64,000 nt of DNA from Bacteroidaceae bacterium (GTDB lineage: Bacteria; Bacteroidota; Bacteroidia; Bacteroidales; Bacteroidaceae): NCBI GenBank assembly GCA_017520935.1, contig JAFXEF010000053.1:62001-126000 (forward strand), read 5' to 3'. The notes under the pieces were generated by a model that was not told the origin of the DNA, did not search any database, and worked only from the letters and a program-made list of their open reading frames with translations. Shown here piece by piece: positions 54,611 through 63,590 of this stretch (position 1 is the first letter of the stretch; each line of letters starts with the position of its first letter). Both the position numbers and the translations under genes were made by a program.

Positions 54611-56470
54611 ATGAAAAAGACAACAATATTTTTCGTTTCCGCACTTTTCTCTCTTGTAGCATTGACCTCCTGTGAGGATTTGCTCGAAGAAAAGAATTAT
54701 GGTAATCCAACCGTAGACTCTATGATGGGTTCTGAGGAGAATGTTGTTCTTCTCGTGGGACAAGCCTATGCCGATATCAAGTGGTTACACGATCATTGGG
54801 GATATTGGGGAGTAGCCTCACTCACCTCTGACGAATGTGTTTGCCCCATCCGCATGCCGGGTGAGCATTGGAAAGACAGCTATTATTGGACGCGCCTCAA
54901 CAATCACAATTGGAATTGGATGGGTGATGCCTTCAAGAATATTTGGAACACGACCATATCGGGAGCTGTGCTTTGTAACAAGCTGTTGGCAACACTGGCC
55001 GATGCAGAAGAGTCAATGAAGCCCGAAATTTACGCCCAATATGTAGGTGAGCTCGAAGTATTACGCTCATACTATTATTACATGCTTTTCGACTGTTTCG
55101 GACGTATCCCCTACCTTGAAGAGTTCGTTGACAAGACTGAACCACTCATGGAACCCGAACAAGTATGGTCTCACCTGGTAAATTGTCTCGAACGCAATGC
55201 ACCAAATATGGCAGTGGTAACCGATGCCAATCGTGCAGCCAACTACGGTCGCGTGACACAAGGTTTCGCATACGCTCTTTTAGCACGTTTGTATCTCAAT
55301 GCAGAGTCTTTTGGATGCACTCCTGACAATGTCAGTTTAGCAGACAACAAAGTGCATAGAAATAACTTTGTAACAATTCAGTCTACCAACGATTTCTACA
55401 CCAATGCCGTCGCTTGCTGTGATATGGTCATCAATTCTAATTCATACAGCATTGAAGATGATTGGTTTGCCAATTTCAAAATAGACAATAGTTCATCCAA
55501 GGAAAACATCTTTGTCATCGTAGAGAATGGCAACGGAGAGTTTGACCATCGTTATATCGGTAGCATGTCAAACAAGTTACGCGTGCCCATACTCACCTTG
55601 CACTATTCACATCAATCGGTATACAGCATGGTAGAAAAGCCATGGAACGGATTCGCAGCTCGTCCTAAATTCATGGAGCGCTATAGCGAAAAGGATCTCC
55701 GTGGTCCTGGTCCAATACCTCCTGCAGCTCCTGAACCTCCAGCTCGCCCCGATAAGATGACTGATGCAGAATTGGCAGAGTACAACAAATTGCTTGAGAA
55801 AGAGTATCATGGGCCTCTCAAAGAATATGCTAAGACTGTACAGGGATATGGAACCCAGAGCGCCAAGCAGTGGGGATGGTTTATCGGCCCCGTATTCGAC
55901 AAGAACGGTGAGATTATTCTTGATGAGAATAAGATTGGCTCTATCTGCCGCATCGAGATTGCTTCTTTGGAGGCAGCCAACTGGTACGACGGTGCACGCT
56001 GCACCAAGTATGAGGTTGACAAAGCTGGCCAATACCAGTATGCCGAGAACGACTTTGTACTGATGCGCTATGCCGATGTACTCTGGATGAAGGAGGAGGC
56101 CATTCTTCGTGGTGGACAAGGTACCTCAGGCTTCAGTACAACTGATTTTCAGAAAATGCTGAGCCGTACTATGGCTTACGAGAATAACCCGAAAGAGGCC
56201 TATGCCAAGGAATATCCCGGTGTAGTGAGTCTACAACTCGACGACATTCTCGACGAGCGTGGTCGTGAGTTTGCATGGGAATGCGTACGTCGTCGCGACC
56301 TTATCCGCTTCGGTAAGTTTGCCGATAACACCTACGTAGATTACGTGACCGCTAAAGATAAGTATCGCGAGTGGTTCCCCATCCCCTACTCTGTACTGGA
56401 AAAATCAAAGATTAATGAAGAGACGGGTGAGCGCTATTGGAAACAGAACGAAGGATATCAAGACATCTAA
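54611..56470 (+). CDS. susD: SusD-like surface glycan-binding lipoprotein
   Basis: A 619-residue lipoprotein (MKKTTIFFVSALFSLVALTS before C21) that caps the SusC barrel and binds glycan at the cell surface. SusD/RagB family marks include the helical TPR-like half (VGELEVLRSYYYYMLFDCFG, RVTQGFAYALLARLYLNAES) and the C-terminal LDDILDERGREFAWECVRRR followed by DLIRFGKF. A Pro-rich loop (GPGPIPPAAPEPPARPDKMT, about 362-381) is unusual and lies on the exposed side of such proteins. Closely coupled to susC. Confidence 0.94.
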   Translation: MKKTTIFFVSALFSLVALTSCEDLLEEKNYGNPTVDSMMGSEENVVLLVGQAYADIKWLHDHWGYWGVASLTSDECVCPIRMPGEHWKDSYYWTRLNNHNWNWMGDAFKNIWNTTISGAVLCNKLLATLADAEESMKPEIYAQYVGELEVLRSYYYYMLFDCFGRIPYLEEFVDKTEPLMEPEQVWSHLVNCLERNAPNMAVVTDANRAANYGRVTQGFAYALLARLYLNAESFGCTPDNVSLADNKVHRNNFVTIQSTNDFYTNAVACCDMVINSNSYSIEDDWFANFKIDNSSSKENIFVIVENGNGEFDHRYIGSMSNKLRVPILTLHYSHQSVYSMVEKPWNGFAARPKFMERYSEKDLRGPGPIPPAAPEPPARPDKMTDAELAEYNKLLEKEYHGPLKEYAKTVQGYGTQSAKQWGWFIGPVFDKNGEIILDENKIGSICRIEIASLEAANWYDGARCTKYEVDKAGQYQYAENDFVLMRYADVLWMKEEAILRGGQGTSGFSTTDFQKMLSRTMAYENNPKEAYAKEYPGVVSLQLDDILDERGREFAWECVRRRDLIRFGKFADNTYVDYVTAKDKYREWFPIPYSVLEKSKINEETGERYWKQNEGYQDI

Positions 56471-56528
56471 TCTATATTAATTTAATTGTTAAACTATTCA
56501 TTTTTTGTTAAACTAAAAGAAAACTATT

Positions 56529-57941
56529 ATGAAAAAGTTTTTGATGAGTATCGGTGCTGTTGCACTGATGTTTGCCGCAACATCTTGCGAAAAGGAAGAG
56601 CCCAAAGTTGACTTTGAGGACATTGCTCTCGACGGTTTCTACGTGTATGGTGATGCTACTGGCTCTGAGAAAATCACTGCCGAGTTTGGTATGGCAGCTG
56701 GTTTGAATGAGGTGACAGCCGCAAAGCGTGGCGGTATGTATGAGAAGTACATCGTGCTCGAAGGCGGCAAGGAGTTCTATCTCGTGCTTAACGAGGCAGG
56801 CAAGTATACTAACTATGGCGCTGCACTTGAGGAGTACAATGTAACTGAGCTTGCTGATAACCCTGGCCTTGCAAAGGTTAAACGTGGAAAATTGGTTATC
56901 GGTGACAATGCTCCTGCTATGAAGGTTGACCAAACAGGTCTCTACCACATCGTTCTTGACCTCAACCTCGAAGGTGACCTGCTGTATCCGCAGATTGTAG
57001 TTGCCGATGTACAGTGGGGTGTTCGCGGTGCCATGAACGGCTGGGGCTTCACAGCATTCGACGCTGTTGAGATAAATGCCGAGACTATGACTTGGAAGAT
57101 GGAGAATGTTGATATGCCTGCAAACGGCGAGTTCAAGTTCGCTTACGGCCATGGTTGGAAGATTCAGCTCGATGACGCAGGTAACGTAAAGGCCAACACC
57201 AACCTCGGTATGGAGTCATTGCCAAATGGTGCCAACATCAAGGTTGAGAAGGCTGGTCTCTACACCATCACTCTCACCTACACTCGCAAGGGTGGCGATA
57301 TCGCTGATGGTTACACCTTCACCACAGAGTGCACCAAGGAGTCTACACTTCCTACTGAGCTCTACATGATCGGTCAGGACTTCGGTGGTTGGGATTGGGC
57401 TTCTGACGGTATCGTAGCTCTTACTCCCGTACACAGCCACTCAGGTGCTTTCTGGACCACACGTTACATCACTGCTGCTAACGGCTTCAAGTTTAATTCC
57501 AAGAAAGAATGGGGTGGTGACTTCACAGGTCTTGGAACCGATACAGGTTACACCGTAGCTGATGGCAACTGCTTCGTAGCAGAGGATGGTTTCTATACTA
57601 TCTACATTGACCTCGCTAACAATATCGTAGCTATGGAGCCTGCAGCCGTTTACGGTATGGGCGACTGCTTCGGTGGTTGGGACGTAGCCAAGGCTGAAAA
57701 CAAGTTCGTCGCTGAGGGCACAACACTCGTATCACCCGCAACTGTAGCTGATGGCAACATTCGTATGTACACTGCAGCTCCTTCAGCAATCACAGGTGTT
57801 GACTGGTGGCAAATGGAGTACAACGTATTCAACGGCGTTATCGAATACCGCGGTGCTGGTGGTGACCAAGCTGCTGTTGCTGCTACTGCAGGTCAGAAGG
57901 TAACTCTCGACTTCAACGCAGGTACTGGTGTTATTGAGTAA
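56529..57941 (+). CDS. SusE/SusF-like starch-binding lipoprotein
   Basis: A 470-residue outer-membrane lipoprotein (MKKFLMSIGAVALMFAATS before C20). After an N-terminal region (25-150) come repeated beta domains with VRGAMNGWGFTAF, MIGQDFGGWDWASDG and YGMGDCFGGWDVAKAE, the Trp/Gly pattern of SusE/SusF starch-binding modules. Likely role: holding starch at the surface next to SusCD. It is 58 nt after susD. Several hairpins follow before the amylase gene, which may lower readthrough. Confidence 0.85.
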   Translation: MKKFLMSIGAVALMFAATSCEKEEPKVDFEDIALDGFYVYGDATGSEKITAEFGMAAGLNEVTAAKRGGMYEKYIVLEGGKEFYLVLNEAGKYTNYGAALEEYNVTELADNPGLAKVKRGKLVIGDNAPAMKVDQTGLYHIVLDLNLEGDLLYPQIVVADVQWGVRGAMNGWGFTAFDAVEINAETMTWKMENVDMPANGEFKFAYGHGWKIQLDDAGNVKANTNLGMESLPNGANIKVEKAGLYTITLTYTRKGGDIADGYTFTTECTKESTLPTELYMIGQDFGGWDWASDGIVALTPVHSHSGAFWTTRYITAANGFKFNSKKEWGGDFTGLGTDTGYTVADGNCFVAEDGFYTIYIDLANNIVAMEPAAVYGMGDCFGGWDVAKAENKFVAEGTTLVSPATVADGNIRMYTAAPSAITGVDWWQMEYNVFNGVIEYRGAGGDQAAVAATAGQKVTLDFNAGTGVIE

Positions 57942-57962
57942 TAAATAACTATCACTATTTAT

Positions 57963-57990
57963 AGGGGTGCCCTCAGTGGGTGCCCCTTTT
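57963..57990 (+). terminator. Hairpin after the SusE/F-like gene
   Basis: A 10-bp stem with two G-U pairs (AGGGGTGCCC/GGGTGCCCCT), loop TCAGT and a TTT tail. It may give partial termination inside the locus. Confidence 0.6.
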
Positions 57991-58049
57991 GGCCTAAGGC
58001 CTTTGATCGGGCCTTAGGTCGCTAAGCACGAAAAACAGCCTTGGCTGTT
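57991..58049 (+). other. Two further hairpins before the amylase gene
   Basis: GGCCTAAGGC pairs with GCCTTAGGTC (57991-58020), and AACAGCC with GGCTGTT (58034-58049). With the hairpin at 57963 they form a tandem of three in the 168-bp gap, which contains no clear new promoter. Confidence 0.6.
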
Positions 58050-58090
58050 ACGATAACGATGACGAAAACGATAACAGCCATCCGGCAGGC

Positions 58091-58111
58091 AACTCATAAC
58101 TCATAACTCAT
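58091..58111 (+). repeat. Three AACTCAT units overlapping a start codon
   Basis: Exact 7-bp units at 58091, 58098 and 58105; the last one supplies the AT of the ATG at 58110. Confidence 0.9.
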
Positions 58112-60410
58112 GAAACGCTATATCTTACTTACTTTGGAATTGTGCTTCTTGGCATTCCTGACCAGTTGCGAACCACAAGTACCCGTCACACCCGAGGAAG
58201 AGATCGACCTAAGCAGTCTGCCCTACGGCCTCTCGGGCTATTCGCTCACAGACAATAGTACACCGAAGGCCGATGAGCCCTGCGTAATCTATTATAAGGC
58301 TGGTGACGGATTCCCTTTCAGTGGATACACCGAGGTGCTGTATGCACACATTGGCATCGTGGAGTTCGAGTGGAAGCACGTACCGGCCGACTGGAATACG
58401 AATTTGCCCCGATGTCGTTTTACCGCCACCGACGTGCCCGACGTATGGATGCTGCGCCTTGAGCCAAGCATCAGAGAGTGGTTCGGTGCCTCACTAACTG
58501 AGGTGATAAACAAGATAGGTGTGGTGGTGCGCAATGCCGATGGCACACGCCAGACGGCCGACCTCTTCTGCACTGTGGAGGACCAGCACGGCACCGCCTA
58601 CGATGAGGTAGAGCATGCTGCAATGCCTGTAAACGTGTGCGAAGGTATCAACTATATAAATAAGAACACCGTCACCCTGGTTCTTAAAGATCGTGACAGC
58701 CAAGGCGGCAGCTACGATCACGCCTACGTCATTGGCGATTTCAGCGATTGGGAGTACCAATCGGAGTATGCCATGAAGCGCGACGAGGAGGCAGGCACGT
58801 GGTGGTACACCTTCACGCAGGTAGAGCCAGGCAAAGAATACCGTTTCCAATACCATCTGCACGATGCCGAGCGCGGCACCATACGCATCTGCGACCCTTA
58901 CACCGAGATTGTATACAGTGCCGATGACCACTGGATACCGGCAAGCACATACCCCGACATGCCCGCTTACCCTACCGCTACATCGGGACTCGTGGGAGCA
59001 TTCCAGACCGCTCGCGAGAGCTATGCATGGCAGGCGGACTTCACCGTCAGCAACCCCGACGACCTCATCATCTACGAACTGCTCTTGCGCGACTTCTCTT
59101 CCACCAAGGACCTGAAGGGAGCGCTCGCCCGCCTCGACTACCTGGAGACATTGGGTATCAATGCCATCGAGCTGATGCCGGTGCAGGAGTTCGACGGCAA
59201 CAACAGCTGGGGCTACAACCCCTGCGCCTACTTCGCCATGGACAAGGCCTACGGCACACGCGAAATGTATAAGCAGTTCATCGACGAATGTCACAGCCGT
59301 GGCATCTCAGTGCTTCTCGATGTGGTATACAACCACGCCACCGGTGCGCACCCCATGGCCAAGCTCTATTGGAACACCACCGACAACTGTACCGCAGGGG
59401 ATAATCCATGGTTCAACGTCACAGCTCCCCACCCCTACAGTGTGTTCCACGACTGGAACCACGAGAATGCCGAGGTGCGCGAGCATGTAAAGCGCAATCT
59501 CGAGTATCTGCTCCGCGAGTACCGCTTCGACGGTTTCCGCTTCGACCTCACCAAGGGTTTCACCCAACGTCAATGTACTGAGTCCACCGCATCGAACTAC
59601 GACCAAGGCCGTATCGACGTGCTCACCGAGTACCATGATGCCATCAAGGCCGTAAGTCCCGAGGCTGTAGTGATACTCGAGCACTTCTGCTGCGATGCCG
59701 AAGAGCGTGCACTTGCCGAGGAGGGCATCAAAGTATGGCGCAACCTCAACAACAGCTATTGCCAATCGGCCATGGGCTACGTGGAGAACAGCAGCTTCAG
59801 CGGACTATGGACAGACACCTCCATGCCCTTCGGAGCCTACGTCGGCTTCATGGAGAGCCACGACGAGGAGCGTCTCATCTACAAGGCCAAGACCTGGGGC
59901 GCAGGCACCATCGCACAGTCGCTCAATGAGCAGATGCAGCGTGCCGCCATGGGTGCTGCCTTCTTCTTCACCGTGCCTGGTCCGAAGATGATATGGCAGT
60001 TTGGCGAACTCGGCTACGACTACTCCATCGAAGAGAATGGACGCACGGGCGAGAAGCCCCTACGTTGGGACTATCTTGATATGCCCGAGCGCCGTGCCCT
60101 CTACGATGCCTATGCCCAGCTCATCACCTTCCGAAGAGAGCATCCCCAGTTCTTCACCAGCGAGGCCGACTTCACGTGGAAGGTATCCACATCGTATTGG
60201 ACCACAGGACGCCACATCAGCTGCGTAGCCGGCGAAGAGGCCTTCGTGGTAGTGGGCAACCCCGACACCCGCGAACAAGTCATCACCGTGACCTTCCCCA
60301 TCGAGGGCACGTGGAGAAACTATTTTGAGTCCGCAGAGAGCTACACCGGCACAACGACCACGGTGACCCTTGGCGCGGGAGAGTACAGATTATATTTAAT
60401 GGACAATTGA
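58110..60410 (+). CDS. GH13 alpha-amylase-family lipoprotein (pullulanase-like)
   Basis: A 766-residue lipoprotein (MKRYILLTLELCFLAFLTS before C20). Residues 25-160 are a beta domain, about 180-280 a CBM48-like domain (AYVIGDFSDWEYQSEYAMKR), and the GH13 barrel begins near 325 (DLIIYELLLRDF). Catalytic residues are D in GFRFDLTKGF (about 478), E in VVILEHFC (about 523) and D in MESHDEER (about 584). DVVYNHATGAHPM is conserved region I. An alpha-glucan hydrolase is certain; alpha-1,6 or alpha-1,4 preference is not. A surface or periplasmic site next to SusCD fits starch breakdown. Confidence 0.9.
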   Translation: MKRYILLTLELCFLAFLTSCEPQVPVTPEEEIDLSSLPYGLSGYSLTDNSTPKADEPCVIYYKAGDGFPFSGYTEVLYAHIGIVEFEWKHVPADWNTNLPRCRFTATDVPDVWMLRLEPSIREWFGASLTEVINKIGVVVRNADGTRQTADLFCTVEDQHGTAYDEVEHAAMPVNVCEGINYINKNTVTLVLKDRDSQGGSYDHAYVIGDFSDWEYQSEYAMKRDEEAGTWWYTFTQVEPGKEYRFQYHLHDAERGTIRICDPYTEIVYSADDHWIPASTYPDMPAYPTATSGLVGAFQTARESYAWQADFTVSNPDDLIIYELLLRDFSSTKDLKGALARLDYLETLGINAIELMPVQEFDGNNSWGYNPCAYFAMDKAYGTREMYKQFIDECHSRGISVLLDVVYNHATGAHPMAKLYWNTTDNCTAGDNPWFNVTAPHPYSVFHDWNHENAEVREHVKRNLEYLLREYRFDGFRFDLTKGFTQRQCTESTASNYDQGRIDVLTEYHDAIKAVSPEAVVILEHFCCDAEERALAEEGIKVWRNLNNSYCQSAMGYVENSSFSGLWTDTSMPFGAYVGFMESHDEERLIYKAKTWGAGTIAQSLNEQMQRAAMGAAFFFTVPGPKMIWQFGELGYDYSIEENGRTGEKPLRWDYLDMPERRALYDAYAQLITFRREHPQFFTSEADFTWKVSTSYWTTGRHISCVAGEEAFVVVGNPDTREQVITVTFPIEGTWRNYFESAESYTGTTTTVTLGAGEYRLYLMDN

Positions 60411-60466
60411 CTATAACATTCTCAGACTTCTCCGAGCACTCTGAGTACTCCAATAAAGCAACAAAT

Positions 60467-60487
60467 AACTCATAACACACAACTCAT
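60467..60487 (+). repeat. Period-7 repeat overlapping the next start codon
   Basis: AACTCAT, AACACAC and AACTCAT at 60467-60487; again the third unit supplies the AT of the ATG (60486). The arrangement is the same as upstream of the previous gene. Confidence 0.9.
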
Positions 60488-63400
60488 GAAAAAACTATTC
60501 TGGGTATTCTTAGCAGCCATACTGATGACAGGCTGTACCGGTAACAAACAGCAACCCACGGCGGACGCCACCGACTGGGGCAACACCGTAGTGTACGAAA
60601 TGAATGTACGTCAATACACTCCCGAGGGCACCTTTGCCGCTGCTCAGCGCGAGCTGCCCCGACTCAAGGAGTTGGGCATCGACGTAGTATGGCTCATGCC
60701 CATCTATCCCATCGGTGTAGAGGGGCGTAAGGGCACCTTAGGCTCATACTACGCCATCAAGGACTATACCGACATCAACCCCGAGTTTGGCACGTTGGCC
60801 GACTTCGACAACTTCCTTGCCGAGGCTCACCGTCTGGGTTTGAAGGTCATCATCGACTGGGTTGCCAACCACACCTCGCCCGATGCACGCTGGGTGACCG
60901 AATCGCCCGCCTCATGGTATGAGCGCGATGCGCAGGGCGGACTTACCTATACGGCCGACTGGAGCGACACGGCCAACCTCAACTATGCCGATGAGGGTAT
61001 GGTGAAGGGCATGCAAGAGGCCATGCACTTCTGGCTACAGCGTGGAGTCGATGGTTTCCGCTGCGATATGGCTTGCGAGGTACCCCTCACCTTCTGGGAA
61101 GAGACCATCAAGGGCATCAAGGCACAGTACCCCAATGTCTTCATGCTCGCCGAGGGCGAAGAACCTCTCCTACAGAGCCAGTGTGGCTTCCACTCCTCCT
61201 ACTCTTGGGAACTACACCACATGATGAACGATATTGCCAAGGGCAACAAGAACATCGACGACCTGGTATCCTATATCAAGAAGGACACCGAGCGCCACCC
61301 CGAGGGTGCCTACCGCCTCATGTTCATCACCAACCACGACGAGAACTCCTGGGCCGGCACCGAATTTGAGCGTATGGGCAATGCCGTGCAGGCGATGGCC
61401 GTGCTCACCTTCACCCTGCCAGGCGGACAACCGCTCATCTATACTGGTCAGGAGATGGGATGGGACCACCGCTTCCAGTTCTTCGAGAAAGACCCCATCC
61501 CTGCATGGGAGCAGAATGCGCATACCGGCTTCTACCGCGACCTCATCGCCTTCAAGCATAGCAACCCAGCCCTGAGCGCAGGCATCGGCCATGGCGAGTT
61601 TGAGATTATCAGCACTGACAACAACACCCTCACCTTCACCCGCTCGGTACCGGGCAACAAGGTAGAGGTATCGGTACAGCTCGAGGCTCCCTGGCGTTGG
61701 GAGTACCGCACCGTGTGCGACCCCGTAGACCGCGTGGAGCCGCTCTCCTGGTGGACTGGCATGAACACACCCCTACAGCTGATGATTCATGGTACCGACA
61801 TCGCCTCCTACGACCTCACCATCGAGGGCGGCGAGGGCGTGCAAATAGCCAAGGTACATGAGGCCGAGAGCCCCAACTACCTGTTTGTCGATGTCACCAT
61901 CGATGCCAAGGCACAGCCCGGTACCTACAATCTCGTCTTCACCAAAGAGGGCAAGGAGTTCCGCTACCCCTACCAGCTGCAGGCACGTCGCGAAGGCTCT
62001 GCCGAGCGCACCAGCTTCACCACGGCCGACATGGTGTACCTGCTCATGCCCGACCGCTTTGCCAATGGCGACCCCTCGAACGACTCTACCCCCGACACCG
62101 ATGACAAGGCCGACCGCGATGCCTTCTTCGGACGCCACGGTGGCGACATCCAGGGTATCATCGACCACCTCGACTACATCGCCGACCTCGGTGCCACAGC
62201 TATATGGTCCACTCCCCTGCTACTCGACAATGCGCCCAAGGAGTCGTACCACGGCTATGCCGCCTCTGACTACTATCAGATAGACCCGCGCTTCGGCAGC
62301 AATGCCCTCTATCGCGAACTCGTGTCGAAGGCCCACGACAAGGGCATCAAGATGATTATGGACATCGTCACCAACCACTGCGGCACCGAGCACTGGTGGA
62401 TGCAGGACCTCCCCTTCCACGACTGGATACACCAATTCGATACCTACACCGGCACCAACATCTGCTTCTCCACCAACATGGATCCCAACGCCTCAAAGCA
62501 GGACCTCTACATCCAGGAGAGCGGCTGGTTTGTGCCCTCGATGGTTGATATGAACCTCAACAACGAATATACCCTACGCTACTTCATCCAGTGGGCTATC
62601 TGGTGGATCGAGTATGCCGACCTCGACGGCCTGCGTGTGGACACCTACCCCTACAACGAGAAGGAGCCCATGAGCCGCTGGTGCGAGGCATTGATGCGCG
62701 AGTACCCCAACTTCAATATCGTGGGCGAGTGCTGGACCTCCTCGGCTCCACAGCTGGCCTACTGGCAGGGCGGCAATGCCAATAAGGATGGCTTCGACTC
62801 ACACCTGCGTGCCATCATGGACTTTCCCCTCCACGATGCCATGCGTGCCGGACTCGCCGAGCGCAACCCCGGCTGGGGACAGGGCATGACGCGTGTGTAT
62901 GACTGTCTGTCACACGACTTCCTCTACCATGATCTCTCCAACATGATGATCTTCGCCGGCAACCACGACACCGACCGTCTGGGCGATGTCGTAGGGCGCA
63001 ATCCCAACAAGACCGCAATGGCCCTTGCTATGCTGGCCACCATGCGCGGCATCCCGCAGCTCTTTGCCGGCGACGAGATGATGTTCGTATCCAAAGACCC
63101 CAGCCAAGGCCATGGCGGTCTGCGTGTCGACTTCCCCGGCGGTTGGCCTGGTGACAAAGTCAATCTCTTCACTCCCGAGGGACGCGAAAAGGATTCCCTC
63201 TCTCCCGCCTCTCTGCTCCACAATTACGCACGCAAGCTCTTCCAGTGGCGCAAGACCAAGGAGGTTATCCATAACGGAAAGACCCTCCACTTCATGACCC
63301 GCGACAACACCTACGCCTACTTCCGCTACAATGATGATGAGGCGGTATTCGTATACATTAACAACTCACAGGAAGCCAAGCGCATCCCTTGGGATTATTA

Positions 63401-63524
63401 TTCAGAGATTACCCAAAGCCTCACCAATGGCCGCAATGTCATCACGGGTGAGCCCATCACATTCTCTAAAAACACGTACGTTGCTTCTGAGGCTGCCCTG
63501 GTGGTGGAGTTTAAGAGAAAGTAA
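60486..63524 (+). CDS. Lipoprotein with two GH13 catalytic domains
   Basis: A 1012-residue lipoprotein (MKKLFWVFLAAILMTG before C17). The first GH13 barrel (about 30-420) has GFRCDMACE (D about 190), MLAEGEE (E about 222) and TNHDENSWAG (D about 283). A cyclomaltodextrinase-type N-domain follows (about 425-515). The second barrel (about 515-1012) is SusA/neopullulanase-like: YLLMPDRFANGD, IVTNHCGTEHWW, GLRVDTYPYNEKEP (D about 717), VGECWT (E about 749) and AGNHDTDRL (D about 826). Both catalytic triads are complete. Single-domain versions of each are known; this looks like a fusion of an alpha-amylase and a SusA-like enzyme acting in the periplasm. Confidence 0.9.
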   Translation: MKKLFWVFLAAILMTGCTGNKQQPTADATDWGNTVVYEMNVRQYTPEGTFAAAQRELPRLKELGIDVVWLMPIYPIGVEGRKGTLGSYYAIKDYTDINPEFGTLADFDNFLAEAHRLGLKVIIDWVANHTSPDARWVTESPASWYERDAQGGLTYTADWSDTANLNYADEGMVKGMQEAMHFWLQRGVDGFRCDMACEVPLTFWEETIKGIKAQYPNVFMLAEGEEPLLQSQCGFHSSYSWELHHMMNDIAKGNKNIDDLVSYIKKDTERHPEGAYRLMFITNHDENSWAGTEFERMGNAVQAMAVLTFTLPGGQPLIYTGQEMGWDHRFQFFEKDPIPAWEQNAHTGFYRDLIAFKHSNPALSAGIGHGEFEIISTDNNTLTFTRSVPGNKVEVSVQLEAPWRWEYRTVCDPVDRVEPLSWWTGMNTPLQLMIHGTDIASYDLTIEGGEGVQIAKVHEAESPNYLFVDVTIDAKAQPGTYNLVFTKEGKEFRYPYQLQARREGSAERTSFTTADMVYLLMPDRFANGDPSNDSTPDTDDKADRDAFFGRHGGDIQGIIDHLDYIADLGATAIWSTPLLLDNAPKESYHGYAASDYYQIDPRFGSNALYRELVSKAHDKGIKMIMDIVTNHCGTEHWWMQDLPFHDWIHQFDTYTGTNICFSTNMDPNASKQDLYIQESGWFVPSMVDMNLNNEYTLRYFIQWAIWWIEYADLDGLRVDTYPYNEKEPMSRWCEALMREYPNFNIVGECWTSSAPQLAYWQGGNANKDGFDSHLRAIMDFPLHDAMRAGLAERNPGWGQGMTRVYDCLSHDFLYHDLSNMMIFAGNHDTDRLGDVVGRNPNKTAMALAMLATMRGIPQLFAGDEMMFVSKDPSQGHGGLRVDFPGGWPGDKVNLFTPEGREKDSLSPASLLHNYARKLFQWRKTKEVIHNGKTLHFMTRDNTYAYFRYNDDEAVFVYINNSQEAKRIPWDYYSEITQSLTNGRNVITGEPITFSKNTYVASEAALVVEFKRK

Positions 63525-63590
63525 TTTTAGTTTAGAGTTCTAGGAAATCCTAGAACCTCCTATAAAAAAATAATAATCAAATATACTACA

